DNA of 30,879 nucleotides, taken from Caryophanales bacterium UBA5026. Its GTDB lineage: Bacteria; Bacillota_I; Bacilli_A; RF39; UBA660. Position numbers and translations under genes: made by a program. Positions 1 to 8,013 of the stretch are shown here, one piece after another. The stretch's first letter is position 1. The number at the start of each line of letters is the position of its first letter. Under the pieces are notes generated by a model that ran no database searches, was not told the origin of the DNA, and saw only the letters and a list, made by a program, of their open reading frames with translations. Location: assembly GCA_002416285.1 (NCBI GenBank), contig DICM01000038.1, forward strand, positions 1 through 30,879. The letters run 5' to 3'.

Positions 1-50
1 CACATCAATTGTAACATTACAACTAAAATTGGAAAAAAACGGATAATAAA

Positions 51-79
51 TTGACATGTTGAAAAAATAGTGTTAGCAT
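51..79 (+). promoter_or_regulatory. Sigma-A promoter of the three-gene cassette
   Basis: TTGACA at 51-56 is followed after 17 bp by TAGCAT at 74-79, with an extended -10 TG at 71-72. The -35 is perfect and the -10 matches 4 of 6. A perfect palindrome TTGTAA-CA-TTACAA at 9-22 lies about 30 bp upstream and could be an operator. The AAAGGAGG ribosome site at 95-102 follows. Confidence 0.6.
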
Positions 80-107
80 AGTGAATTGAAATTTAAAGGA
101 GGTTTAT

Positions 108-794
108 ATGTATGATATGGTAAAGAAAGAGCGGATGAGAAACTTTGAAATGAATGTCTATAAAAGTTTAGGTATTGAAAAATTTCAAGAAGCTGTTTTT
201 CTACTAGAAAAAATAATCCATTATAATGATAAAGGGAAGAATACCAATTATCATATAAAAAATAATCATCGAGAGAATACAGAAAATTTTAAAAAATATT
301 TGTTTTATAATGGCTCTATTCATCTTAGAAATGCTATTGTATTGATTTGTAGTCTATCAATAAAGATAATTTTTTTCAAAACAAGTATGGCTTTTAGTAT
401 ATTTTTGTTATTATTTTTAACCAAAGATATTTACTGCATCATGCTGCAAAGATATAATTATTTACGAATAGAGAAATATCTTAATATGAAGGCTAAACAT
501 GATAAAAAAAGAATTGAAGCTAAGAAAGTTAAGTTGGAGAAAACAGATCAATTAACTAATTCGAAAGTTATATCTAAAAGTGTTGGTGAAATTGAACAAC
601 AAAAAAAATTAATTACTAACTTTAGAGATTATCTTAATAATACTGCTAATGTTTATTTAGATAATAGTAATATTGAACAATTGAATCAACTGAAAGAGTT
701 TATAATAATGTATAATAGTATTGATTCAAAATCAGAAATCTCTGAAAAGAGTCAAGTTTATTTAAAAAGAGTAAGGAGTGATATTTATGAGTAA
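108..794 (+). CDS. Unrecognised two-helix membrane protein, first gene of cassette
   Basis: I do not recognise this 228-residue protein. The N-terminal ~70 residues are charged and Asn/Lys-rich. A hydrophobic hairpin spans roughly residues 75-108 and is probably two membrane helices. A Lys/Glu-rich, probably coiled-coil stretch (about 118-150) and an Asn-rich helical tail follow. A strong AAAGGAGG site sits 5 nt before the ATG. Its end overlaps the next start by 8 nt (ATGAGTAA), so the two are probably translationally coupled. The composition is more AT- and Asn-rich than the housekeeping genes downstream, which suggests accessory DNA. A role as membrane anchor for its two partners is only inference. 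Confidence 0.75.
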   Translation: MYDMVKKERMRNFEMNVYKSLGIEKFQEAVFLLEKIIHYNDKGKNTNYHIKNNHRENTENFKKYLFYNGSIHLRNAIVLICSLSIKIIFFKTSMAFSIFLLLFLTKDIYCIMLQRYNYLRIEKYLNMKAKHDKKRIEAKKVKLEKTDQLTNSKVISKSVGEIEQQKKLITNFRDYLNNTANVYLDNSNIEQLNQLKEFIIMYNSIDSKSEISEKSQVYLKRVRSDIYE

Positions 795-1362
795 CAAAGA
801 TGGTGATATATATAAAATTATTAAGTATCTTATAGGAACAAGTTCCTCATTATGTTCATCTGGATGTAGCAGTGCTTTACTTGATCAATCAACAAATTCT
901 TTTTCTTCGATGGGAGGCCCTGAAGCTGTTTCTACGACTGCTGATGGAACTTCAATATTAACACCAGAAGGGGCAGGAAGTTCAGAAATTTCAACAGGAT
1001 TAATGGGACTGTCGAGTATATCTGGAACTTGTAATACATCGTCTGGAGCACCCATGATTGTAGTTGACGCAGGTGGAGAGATATTTAATGTTTTTACTGA
1101 AAATAAAATTACAAGTAATATTGTAGAAGATAGAGCTACAAAAGTATATGATGCACTTGATAAAAAACATGTACCAAGTGTTAAAGGCGGTGCTACTTTA
1201 ATTGCAGCTACTCCAGAAACAAAAAAGCTAGTAGAAGAAATAATTGGGAATATGACGCCGGAAGCGTTAAATGAGGCATTAACTGTATTTGAAACTATGT
1301 TGAACGATCAACTTGAAGCGGCTAAAGTATTAAAAAAGAAATATGATGCAAGCAAGAGATAA
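787..1362 (+). CDS. Unrecognised Ser/Gly/Thr-rich protein, second gene of cassette
   Basis: The protein has 191 residues from the ATG at 787. A GTG at 778 is in frame but lies in the AGGAG ribosome site (774-778), so 787 is preferred. The first ~90 residues are low complexity, rich in Ser, Gly and Thr, with three Cys at about residues 20-30 and a fourth near 80. The C-terminal half (about 95-191) is a predicted helical domain ending in a Lys-rich tail. There is no signal peptide or clear membrane segment. It overlaps its upstream neighbour by 8 nt and its downstream neighbour by 20 nt. A small secreted or surface substrate handled by its neighbours is possible, but no function can be assigned from sequence. 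Confidence 0.7.
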   Translation: MSNKDGDIYKIIKYLIGTSSSLCSSGCSSALLDQSTNSFSSMGGPEAVSTTADGTSILTPEGAGSSEISTGLMGLSSISGTCNTSSGAPMIVVDAGGEIFNVFTENKITSNIVEDRATKVYDALDKKHVPSVKGGATLIAATPETKKLVEEIIGNMTPEALNEALTVFETMLNDQLEAAKVLKKKYDASKR

Positions 1363-2407
1363 ATTAACTATAAATAGTATAAAGATAATTATTAGCCAAT
1401 TGTTTGATGCCACAATGAAAGAAAATAATTTTGATGGTGTATCTTTAAATTATTTTTGTTTTCCCATTAAATCAAATGCTTCAGTAGCGTTTAATGGTGA
1501 TGTTAAAAATCTGAAAATTAATATAAATATTTTTAATTTTTTATTTAAGAATGGTTCTACTGAAAAAACTATTTTTGATATCTATAACAATTTTTTTCAT
1601 GAATTTGAACATATAAAGGTAATTAGAAATGCTACTAATCCAGAATGTTCTAATTATAATTACTTGTTTACTATACTAGAATATATTGAGTATGCGAAAA
1701 GTGTAGATCAATCGGGTGAATTTACTAGTTTTAATATTTTACAATTGTTTACGTTAAACCGATTGTTGAAGAAAAATTACTCTATTTCATCAAATGAAAT
1801 AAATAGTAATTTAGTAGGATATTCTGAAGCATTTCAAAGACTAGAGGCTACTTTAGAAAAAGAAGATATAGAAATATATAGAAATATAATTGATTCATTA
1901 GAATTTCTAAATAATAATATTGAAATAAAGTATGATCGAAATGGATATTTAGTTGATAAATTTTCTACTGTTATAAGCAGTATAAATTTATATTTATTAC
2001 AACATAAAGATATTATTCAGAAGTATCCAATTTTAAAAATATTATTTAAAGAAGACGGAAGTATAAAAAACATCTATGAATTATATCAGGAAATAAACGA
2101 TAGAAATAGAGCTATGTATGACAGATTAATAACTAATTTATTTTTGTCTTGGAATTGTGATTTAAGTGTTTATATGAAGGATATTAGTTTTAAAAAATAC
2201 ATTGAGAATTTAGCTAATCGCTACAATAATGATTGTATTCATTACTTTAATAATATAGAGATTGGAAAAGTGTTTGTTCCAAATGAAAGTATATTGTATG
2301 AAAACTTGAGAGTAAAAAAGCAAAAAATTTTAATACTAAATAAACAAGAAAGAAGATATGATTTAAATATTAATTCCGGAATTGTTTTAGATAGAAATTT
2401 TAAATAA
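1343..2407 (+). CDS. Putative HExxH metallopeptidase-like protein, third gene of cassette
   Basis: This 354-residue protein has HEFEH at residues 86-90 inside a predicted helix, the zinc-site pattern of gluzincin-type metallopeptidases. Candidate third ligands are Glu113 and Glu116, 23-26 residues after the second His, a distance seen in such enzymes. The rest is mostly helical and Asn/Ile-rich, with no signal peptide or membrane segment. ATG codons at 1343 and 1346 are both possible and no good ribosome site precedes either. The gene begins 20 nt inside its upstream neighbour and is likely expressed by coupling. HExxH can occur by chance, so the peptidase call is tentative. I could not assign a family. 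Confidence 0.65.
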   Translation: MMQARDKLTINSIKIIISQLFDATMKENNFDGVSLNYFCFPIKSNASVAFNGDVKNLKININIFNFLFKNGSTEKTIFDIYNNFFHEFEHIKVIRNATNPECSNYNYLFTILEYIEYAKSVDQSGEFTSFNILQLFTLNRLLKKNYSISSNEINSNLVGYSEAFQRLEATLEKEDIEIYRNIIDSLEFLNNNIEIKYDRNGYLVDKFSTVISSINLYLLQHKDIIQKYPILKILFKEDGSIKNIYELYQEINDRNRAMYDRLITNLFLSWNCDLSVYMKDISFKKYIENLANRYNNDCIHYFNNIEIGKVFVPNESILYENLRVKKQKILILNKQERRYDLNINSGIVLDRNFK

Positions 2408-2421
2408 TATAGCTACATAGT

Positions 2422-2456
2422 AAAATAACGTCTCATCAATTAGACGTTATTTTTTA
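2422..2456 (+). terminator. Intrinsic terminator ending the cassette
   Basis: A perfect 12-bp stem pairs 2422-2433 with 2442-2453 around an 8-nt loop and runs into a T tract. It closes the three-gene transcript just after the stop at 2407. Confidence 0.9.
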
Positions 2457-2514
2457 TAAAAGGTATGACAAGATTAATAGTGGATTATTAAGTAAGACTT
2501 TCCATTTCTATTAC

Positions 2515-2543
2515 TTGAAAAGATTAGAAAATTTGTATATAAT
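2515..2543 (+). promoter_or_regulatory. Sigma-A promoter of the Cys-repeat gene
   Basis: TTGAAA at 2515-2520 and TATAAT at 2538-2543 are spaced by exactly 17 bp. The AGGAG site (2555-2559) and ATG (2567) follow. Confidence 0.8.
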
Positions 2544-2566
2544 AAATATAGTTGAGGAGAATGTTT

Positions 2567-3493
2567 ATGAAAAAATATAAAATATTTCTAATAATATCTT
2601 TTGCTATGTTTATTGGTATAAATGTGAAAGCAGAAGATGCTTGTTATTTCTGTGGAGGAACTAATGCTGCAACATATTATTGGGCAGCACAAAATCCCAA
2701 TCCTAATAATTGTAATAAAGATACTACAAAGACACAAGCTGAATGTAAAGGTACTTCTAGTTCAGCTGCGTGCTATTATTGTGGAAGTAAGAATAATTGG
2801 TCTTATCGTTGGGCTCTTCGTAGTCCTGATCCAGATAACTGTAAAAAGGTAGATGATAAAACACAATCTGAATGTACCGGGAGTTATCAATCAGAAGATT
2901 ATGTTGAGACTGTTTCTTGCCCTGGAATTGATGAAATTCCAGCAGGCCTTCCTGGATTTGTACGTAATATAGTGAATTTGATGAAAATAGCTATTCCAAT
3001 ATTAATTATAATAATGGGAATGATTGATTTTGTTAAAGCGGTAACTTTTACCGGTGATCCAAAAGATCCACCATTTAAAAAATTCTTTAGAAGATTAATT
3101 GCTGGTGTTTTAGCATTCTTCATTGTTGCACTTGTACAATTTGTGTTTGGATTAGCAAAGGATAGTGACACTAATATTGCAGGGTGTATCAGTTGTTTTA
3201 TTTCAACAGAAGATGCTTGTACTCATTCTTGGCGAGGAAATAATGATAATAATGTAAGCGGTAATAAGAAGAACTCTACAAATACAAAAGCCAATAATGA
3301 TGCAAATACTAATACAGAAGATAATCAAAATAATAAAGATAATGATACAGTTAAGAAAAAATGTGAGGATTATACAACATATGAAATAAATGTTAATCCT
3401 TGCAAAGATAAAGATGAATATGGTAATGCTTGTACGTATTCTAAACTTAATCTATTAAATGGTGACACTATGTATCAATGTAAAACAAAATGA
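2567..3493 (+). CDS. Secreted Cys-repeat protein with VirB2/TrbC-like two-helix core
   Basis: The protein has 308 residues from the ATG at 2567; upstream in-frame starts overlap the AGGAG site. A signal peptide (residues 1-22) ends in VKA before ED. Two tandem Cys repeats follow (about 24-62 and 68-105), each CYxCG, then an aromatic-rich stretch, a (N/D)NC and an EC(K/T)G. Two hydrophobic helices at about 138-159 and 174-196, separated by a short charged loop, have the layout of VirB2/TrbC-type pilin subunits. An Asn/Lys/Asp-rich linker (225-265) leads to a Cys-containing tail. No other secretion gene is nearby. The VirB2-like reading rests on topology. It has its own promoter, and ysxC downstream has another. 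Confidence 0.7.
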   Translation: MKKYKIFLIISFAMFIGINVKAEDACYFCGGTNAATYYWAAQNPNPNNCNKDTTKTQAECKGTSSSAACYYCGSKNNWSYRWALRSPDPDNCKKVDDKTQSECTGSYQSEDYVETVSCPGIDEIPAGLPGFVRNIVNLMKIAIPILIIIMGMIDFVKAVTFTGDPKDPPFKKFFRRLIAGVLAFFIVALVQFVFGLAKDSDTNIAGCISCFISTEDACTHSWRGNNDNNVSGNKKNSTNTKANNDANTNTEDNQNNKDNDTVKKKCEDYTTYEINVNPCKDKDEYGNACTYSKLNLLNGDTMYQCKTK

Positions 3494-3496
3494 TTT

Positions 3497-3525
3497 TTGA
3501 CAATCGATAAGGACCATGCTATAAT
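3497..3525 (+). promoter_or_regulatory. Consensus sigma-A promoter of ysxC
   Basis: TTGACA (3497-3502), a 17-bp spacer and TATAAT (3520-3525), with extended TG at 3517-3518. All twelve consensus bases are present, so strong constitutive transcription is expected. Confidence 0.9.
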
Positions 3526-3550
3526 GGTAAAGTTATAAAAAGGTGATTAG

Positions 3551-4132
3551 ATGAAATTTAATAAAGTTGATATGACAGTTAGTGCTGTAAGAAGAAGTCA
3601 ATATCCAACCGACAATAGACCAGAATTTTTATTGGTAGGGCGTTCTAATGTAGGAAAGAGTAGTTTTATAAATACAATTATTCATCGTAAAAATTTTGCT
3701 AGAACGTCCTCTAATCCAGGTAAAACACAAACTATTAACTTCTATTTAGTAAATGAGCAGTTTTATTTAGTGGATGCCCCTGGATATGGATTTGCAAATT
3801 TAAGTAAAAATAAGCGTAAAAAATTTGGCCTTATGATGGAAGATTATTTAACCAATCGTACTCAGCTAAAGCAGGTGTTTATGTTGGTTGATTTTCGTCA
3901 TAAGCCAAGCAGTGATGATAAGATGATGTATGAATTTTTAAAACACTATCAAATACCAGTAACAGTAGTAGCCACTAAAGCAGATAAGATTGGAATCACA
4001 AAGCACCAATCACAAAGAACACAGATTTTAAACGATCTTGGTTTATGCGTTGGTGATGATTTTATTGTATTTTCTAATGTTACCAAAGAAGGGAAATCCG
4101 AGGTACAAGAGAAGATTGAACGAGTTATCTAA
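3551..4132 (+). CDS. ysxC: Ribosome-biogenesis GTPase YsxC/EngB
   Basis: This is a TRAFAC-class GTPase of 193 residues, the usual family length. The P-loop GRSNVGKS is at residues 30-37, followed by the switch region with SNPGKTQTINFY, the G3 box DAPGYG (75-80) and the G4 box TKAD (142-145). In B. subtilis YsxC is essential and acts late in assembly of the 50S subunit. AGGTGAT precedes the ATG. It is followed closely by an unknown gene and then by der, another 50S-assembly GTPase, so the segment looks like a ribosome-assembly neighbourhood. Confidence 0.97.
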   Translation: MKFNKVDMTVSAVRRSQYPTDNRPEFLLVGRSNVGKSSFINTIIHRKNFARTSSNPGKTQTINFYLVNEQFYLVDAPGYGFANLSKNKRKKFGLMMEDYLTNRTQLKQVFMLVDFRHKPSSDDKMMYEFLKHYQIPVTVVATKADKIGITKHQSQRTQILNDLGLCVGDDFIVFSNVTKEGKSEVQEKIERVI

Positions 4133-4179
4133 TACTGTCAAATTATAAATATTCTCATAAACTATTGTTAGGTGAGAGT

Positions 4180-4662
4180 ATGAAAGTAATTCAAAATGGC
4201 AATCAGATTATTGTTTATCAAAATAAATATGCGTTAGAAACCGTTGACTTTGATAATAACGAGTTAGAGGAACAATTAAGGACATTATTTTTAAAGTTAA
4301 GACAGGACTATGAGATACAGATTAAAGGTTATTACAACATTGATGTCTATACAGACGATGCTTATGGTTCCATTATTGAACTTAACAAAGAAGAAATAGA
4401 ATATTTTGACTATTTTGATAATGAGATTGATATGCGAATTATTTTACATGATCCAAAATCATTTCTATATTGTTTATCAGATCCATTTTCAATTCCTAGT
4501 AAATTAAGAAATAAATTAAACATTTATTGGAAAGAAAACAAAGCATACGCGGAAATTAAAAAACCAATGTATAATTTAGAAATAGGACAGTTGTTAGAAT
4601 TTAGCGATTTAGAGTATGCGAACAATGAAATAATTTTAAAACACGCTAAGCAAGTTTATTAA
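4180..4662 (+). CDS. Unrecognised acidic 160-residue protein
   Basis: I do not recognise a family. The preferred start is the ATG at 4180, 3 nt after the AGGTGAG site (4170-4176); a TTG at 4165 would lie upstream of that site. The protein is soluble, acidic and rich in Glu, Asp and Tyr. A short beta-rich N-terminus is followed by a helix (about 27-45) and a mixed alpha/beta remainder. There is no signal peptide or membrane segment. It lies 47 nt after ysxC and its last codons form the first arm of a terminator, so it probably ends the ysxC transcript. A role linked to ribosome assembly would be guilt by association only. Confidence 0.75.
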   Translation: MKVIQNGNQIIVYQNKYALETVDFDNNELEEQLRTLFLKLRQDYEIQIKGYYNIDVYTDDAYGSIIELNKEEIEYFDYFDNEIDMRIILHDPKSFLYCLSDPFSIPSKLRNKLNIYWKENKAYAEIKKPMYNLEIGQLLEFSDLEYANNEIILKHAKQVY

Positions 4663-4676
4663 TACTTGCTTTTTTT
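4648..4676 (+). terminator. Terminator embracing a stop codon
   Basis: An 8-bp stem pairs 4648-4655 (AAGCAAGT) with 4664-4671 around an 8-nt loop, followed by a T run. The first arm is coding sequence and the TAA (4660-4662) sits in the loop. Confidence 0.88.
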
Positions 4677-4688
4677 CTTTTAAATTGT

Positions 4689-4716
4689 TTGTTTCAAAGA
4701 AAATTTATGATATAAT
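4689..4716 (+). promoter_or_regulatory. Extended -10 promoter of der
   Basis: TATAAT at 4711-4716 is preceded by TG at 4708-4709. TTGTTT at 4689-4694 serves as -35 with a 16-bp spacer. It starts about 12 nt after the preceding terminator. Confidence 0.75.
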
Positions 4717-4738
4717 ACACAAGACCAGAGGTGATCAT

Positions 4739-6058
4739 ATGAGAAAACCAGTTATCGCATTAGTAGGGCGACCAAATGTTGGAAAATCAACAGTTTTTAA
4801 TCGTGTAGTTGGAAAAAAAATATCAATAATAGAAGATACTCCAGGAGTAACTAGAGACCGTATTTATGGAAATGCAGAATTTGAAGGGCATCAATTCCAT
4901 TTGATCGATACAGGTGGAATTGATGGTTCGAATGACCTTTTTAACAATGAAATAAAAGCTCAAGTAGAACTTGCTATCGATGAGGCAGATTTAATTATAT
5001 TTTTAGTAGATGGAAAAGAGGGACTAACAAGTAATGATTTACTTGTTAGAGATATGCTTATTAAGTCGAATAAAAAAGTTATCGTTGCAATTAATAAGAC
5101 CGATAGTCGAGAATCAAAAGAACATTTATATGATTTTTATGAGCTTGGATTCGAAGAGTATATTTATGTTAGTGGTGAACAAAATATTGGAATCTATGAC
5201 TTATTAGAAAAAGCAACCGAAAACTTCCCTGTTTTTGAAGAAGAATATGATGAAAATGTCATTAAGTTTTCTGTAATAGGACGTCCAAATGTAGGAAAAA
5301 GTAGTCTTGTAAATGCTCTTTTAAATGAGGATAGGGTAATCGTTTCAGATATTGCCGGAACAACTCGTGATGCACTTGACTTACCATTTACTTATCATGG
5401 AAACGATTACGTTGTAATTGATACTGCCGGTATGAGAAAACGTGGAAAAGTGTATGAATCTATTGAAAAATATAGTTTATTACGATCTATGAAAGCAATC
5501 GACCGTAGTGACGTATGTGTTCTTGTAATTAATGCAGAAGAAGGAATTATTGAACATGATAAACATATCGCTGGCTATGCATTAGAAGCAGGTAAAGCTA
5601 TTGTTATTGTAGTAAATAAATGGGATGTCATCGAAAATAAAGATGAAGAGATGAAAAAGTTTAAAGAATTAATTCGCAGTGAATTTACTTTTCTATCTTA
5701 TGCACCTATTGTATTTTTATCCGCATTAACGAAAAAAAGAATTCATACATTAATGCCTGAAATATTGAAAGTCTATGAAAATAGTAAACGTGAAATTAAG
5801 ACTAGTATTTTAAACGATGTAATTCGTGATGCCTATAATCTTAATTTACCACCTTCTTATAAAGGAAAACGTTTGAAAATTTATTTTTGTAACCAAGCCG
5901 GCAATTGTCCTCCAACTTTTAATATTCAAGTAAATAGTAAAGGATTAGTTCATTTTTCTTATGAACGTTATTTAGAAAATAAATTACGTGAATCATTTGA
6001 TTTTGAAGGAACCCCAATTGTGATTCAGTTTAAAAACAAAGGTGAACAAGAACTATAA
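4739..6058 (+). CDS. der: Tandem-domain ribosome-assembly GTPase Der (EngA)
   Basis: Der has two consecutive GTPase domains and a C-terminal KH-like domain, and is required for maturation of the 50S subunit. The first P-loop GRPNVGKS is at residues 10-17 with DTGG (57-60) and NKTD (119-122). The second is at 181-188 with DTAG (228-231) and NKWD (293-296). The KH-like region covers roughly 355-435. The start at 4739 follows AGAGGTGAT; a longer reading from 4685 would run through the promoter. Length is 439 residues, as expected. The gene ends at a terminator shared with convergent spoIVA. Confidence 0.97.
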   Translation: MRKPVIALVGRPNVGKSTVFNRVVGKKISIIEDTPGVTRDRIYGNAEFEGHQFHLIDTGGIDGSNDLFNNEIKAQVELAIDEADLIIFLVDGKEGLTSNDLLVRDMLIKSNKKVIVAINKTDSRESKEHLYDFYELGFEEYIYVSGEQNIGIYDLLEKATENFPVFEEEYDENVIKFSVIGRPNVGKSSLVNALLNEDRVIVSDIAGTTRDALDLPFTYHGNDYVVIDTAGMRKRGKVYESIEKYSLLRSMKAIDRSDVCVLVINAEEGIIEHDKHIAGYALEAGKAIVIVVNKWDVIENKDEEMKKFKELIRSEFTFLSYAPIVFLSALTKKRIHTLMPEILKVYENSKREIKTSILNDVIRDAYNLNLPPSYKGKRLKIYFCNQAGNCPPTFNIQVNSKGLVHFSYERYLENKLRESFDFEGTPIVIQFKNKGEQEL

Positions 6059-6064
6059 AGCATT

Positions 6065-6094
6065 AAAAAAACATCCGGTTAGGGATGTTTTTTT
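6065..6094. terminator. Bidirectional terminator between der and spoIVA
   Basis: ACATCC (6071-6076) pairs with GGATGT (6083-6088), flanked by an A run on the left and a T run on the right, so it can act on both strands. It overlaps the spoIVA stop at 6093. Confidence 0.88.
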
Positions 6095-7568
6095 ATAGAA
6101 CAATGGCAAATAAATTTCCTGATCCTTTGTTTACTAATTTCGATAATGTCTGTGCAAGTTTAAAGCGAACATTGTCAGGTAATAGTGATAACTTAGCTTG
6201 AATTCCTTCCTTGACAATGACATCTAAACTACGCCCAAATATTTCGCTTTTCCAAATGTTATCTGGATCAGAATCGTAATCTTTCATAAGGTAATCAATT
6301 AACTCTTTACTTTGTATTTCAGATCCTATAATTGGTTCAAATGTTGATTCTACATCGACCCGAATCATATGAATAGAAGGAGCAACTGCTTTAAGTTTAA
6401 TACCATATCTACTTCCTTGACGAATAATCTCTGGTGTATCTAATTTCATATCTAATAAACTAGGTGATGCAACTCCATACCCGGTTTGCTTCACCATTTT
6501 AAGAGCACTCTTAATCTGGTCATATTCAGATTTTGCTTCTTTGTATTCTTGAAATAAATTGAGTAAATCAGCTCTATTGGCTACATCTACACCAATAATG
6601 TCTTTTAATACTTGATTGTAAAGTCCATTTGGTGCTTGTAGAGTTACTGTTACAATACCACTTGAAGTATTCACATCAGAAAGATATGCTTTGCTGATAT
6701 ATTCATTATTTTCAAAATGTGTTGTTATTTGATCAATATCTCTTAATTTTTCAATTTCAACTACGCTTTCACGAATCTTTTCAATATAAATTCTTTTTAA
6801 CCAATGTGTTGGAGATAAGCAAGCAATCCATTCTGGCATACTCACATCTACTTCTAATACTGGGAATTCGTATAATGCCTCTCTTAAAATATTATAGATA
6901 TCTCTTTCTGTCATATTTTCAACACTAATTGGTAATACTGGAACATTGTAACTTTCATGCAATTTTTCAGCTAAACGCTCGGTTTCCGGCAACATTGGAT
7001 GACTTGAGTTTAATACCACGATAAATGGTTTACCAATCTCTCTTAATTCAGAGACTACGCGCTCTTCTGCTTCTACATAGTTGTTTCTGGTAATTTCACC
7101 AAATGATCCATCAGTAGTAACTACAATTCCAATAGAAGAATGATCACGAATTACTTTTTCAGTACCAATTTCTGCAGCTTCTACAAAAGGAATTTCCTCA
7201 TCATACCATGGACATTTGACCATTCTAGGTCCATTCTCATCTTCGTAACCTTTCGCACCAGGAATTACAAAACCTACACAATCTACTAGACGAATATTGG
7301 TAGTAAAACTATCAATTTGAATATTTGCGGCATTACTTGGAACAAATTTTGGTTCCGTTGTCATAATGGTTTTACCTTGTGCACTTTGTGGAATTTCATC
7401 TAGTGCACGTTTTTTTTCATATTCATCTTCAATATTTGGAACAACTAGATTTTCGATCACCTTTTTTATAAAAGTTGATTTTCCGGTTCGAACTGCACCA
7501 ACAACTCCGAGATATATATCGCCACCTGTTCGTTCTGTAATGCTTTTGATAATGTCAATCTTTTCCAT
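6093..7568 (-). CDS. spoIVA: Stage IV sporulation protein A, spore coat basement ATPase
   Basis: SpoIVA is a cytoskeletal ATPase that polymerises on the forespore outer membrane and anchors the coat. The start chosen (MEKIDI) gives 491 residues against 492 in B. subtilis and places the Walker A lysine of GAVRTGKST at residue 30, as in the B. subtilis protein. The N-terminal segment ERTGGDIYLGVVG, the central KMVKQTGYGVASP segment and the C-terminus ending in AIVL all fit the family. Longer starts at 7586 and 7592 lie at or before the predicted transcription start. Convergent to der, upstream of spoVIF on the same strand but with its own sigma-E-like promoter. Confidence 0.97.
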   Translation of the reverse strand: MEKIDIIKSITERTGGDIYLGVVGAVRTGKSTFIKKVIENLVVPNIEDEYEKKRALDEIPQSAQGKTIMTTEPKFVPSNAANIQIDSFTTNIRLVDCVGFVIPGAKGYEDENGPRMVKCPWYDEEIPFVEAAEIGTEKVIRDHSSIGIVVTTDGSFGEITRNNYVEAEERVVSELREIGKPFIVVLNSSHPMLPETERLAEKLHESYNVPVLPISVENMTERDIYNILREALYEFPVLEVDVSMPEWIACLSPTHWLKRIYIEKIRESVVEIEKLRDIDQITTHFENNEYISKAYLSDVNTSSGIVTVTLQAPNGLYNQVLKDIIGVDVANRADLLNLFQEYKEAKSEYDQIKSALKMVKQTGYGVASPSLLDMKLDTPEIIRQGSRYGIKLKAVAPSIHMIRVDVESTFEPIIGSEIQSKELIDYLMKDYDSDPDNIWKSEIFGRSLDVIVKEGIQAKLSLLPDNVRFKLAQTLSKLVNKGSGNLFAIVL

Positions 7569-7595
7569 TTCATCCCTACTTTCCATAATCACTAA

Positions 7596-7624
7596 ATCGT
7601 ATGTAGAATTTTAGAATATTATTA
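7596..7624 (-). promoter_or_regulatory. Sigma-E-like promoter of spoIVA
   Basis: On the minus strand, TAATAAT (7624-7618) is followed after 14 bp by CATACGAT (7603-7596). The sigma-E consensus is KMATATT and CATACAMT, so matches are 6 of 7 and 7 of 8. Transcription would start near 7589, supporting the translation start at 7568. Mother-cell sigma-E control of spoIVA is known in B. subtilis. Confidence 0.65.
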
Positions 7625-7657
7625 CAAAAAAGTAAAAAAAGAAAAAGGACTTTGTCC

Positions 7658-7903
7658 TTAGAAGAATTTATTGATATCTTTTGGAACTTTATCATCGACT
7701 ACTGCTTTGATAATTTTGTCCTGTTTTTCTTTTGGAACTTCCTTTCCCGTCATTTTTCCAAGTTCCTGTATAATTTCTCTTAAAGTATTTTCGTTTTTAA
7801 TATCAGATTGTTGTAATTTACTAGCCAAATTTAGGATGGTGTCTTTTCCGACATTCGTTTTTTTCTGTACCTTATCAAAAAAATTATCTGTAAAATTAAA
7901 CAT
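7658..7903 (-). CDS. spoVIF: Stage VI sporulation protein F
   Basis: This 81-residue soluble protein matches the SpoVIF family, small proteins needed for late coat assembly in Bacillus. Visible family features are the N-terminal FFDKVQKKTNVGKDTIL segment, LREIIQELGKMTGKEVPKEK in the middle, and a basic C-terminus. Reading upstream of 7903 is open but has no family similarity; the ATG at 7903 has GGAGGG (7915-7910) at the right distance and lies just below a sigma-K-like -10. It precedes spoIVA on the same strand, with about 70 nt between the spoVIF stop and the spoIVA promoter. Confidence 0.85.
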   Translation of the reverse strand: MFNFTDNFFDKVQKKTNVGKDTILNLASKLQQSDIKNENTLREIIQELGKMTGKEVPKEKQDKIIKAVVDDKVPKDINKFF

Positions 7904-7920
7904 CTTTTTCCCTCCTACGT

Positions 7921-7947
7921 TAGTATATGAAGTTATAAAAAAACTGC
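7921..7947 (-). promoter_or_regulatory. Sigma-K-like promoter of spoVIF
   Basis: The minus strand reads CATATACTA at 7929-7921, a perfect match to the sigma-K -10 consensus CATAnnnTA. The -35 is weak (GCA at 7947-7945). The flank TTCATATACTAACGTAGG is almost identical to that upstream of the VanY gene at 27505. Confidence 0.55.
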
Positions 7948-7960
7948 GCCTATTTTTTGA

Positions 7961-7989
7961 TTGACTTGATTTATTTAAAACTATATAAT
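7961..7989 (+). promoter_or_regulatory. Sigma-A promoter of the NrdD-like gene
   Basis: TTGACT (7961-7966), 17 bp, then TATAAT (7984-7989). The site is nearly perfect and lies in the divergent region opposite spoVIF. Confidence 0.85.
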
Positions 7990-8013
7990 AAGTAAAAGAA
8001 AGTTGGTGAGATA

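Noticed and set aside
4685..4738. N-terminal extension of Der from 4685
   Set aside because: The extension would be translated from the promoter region; AGAGGTGAT before 4739 and the family start fit the shorter form.
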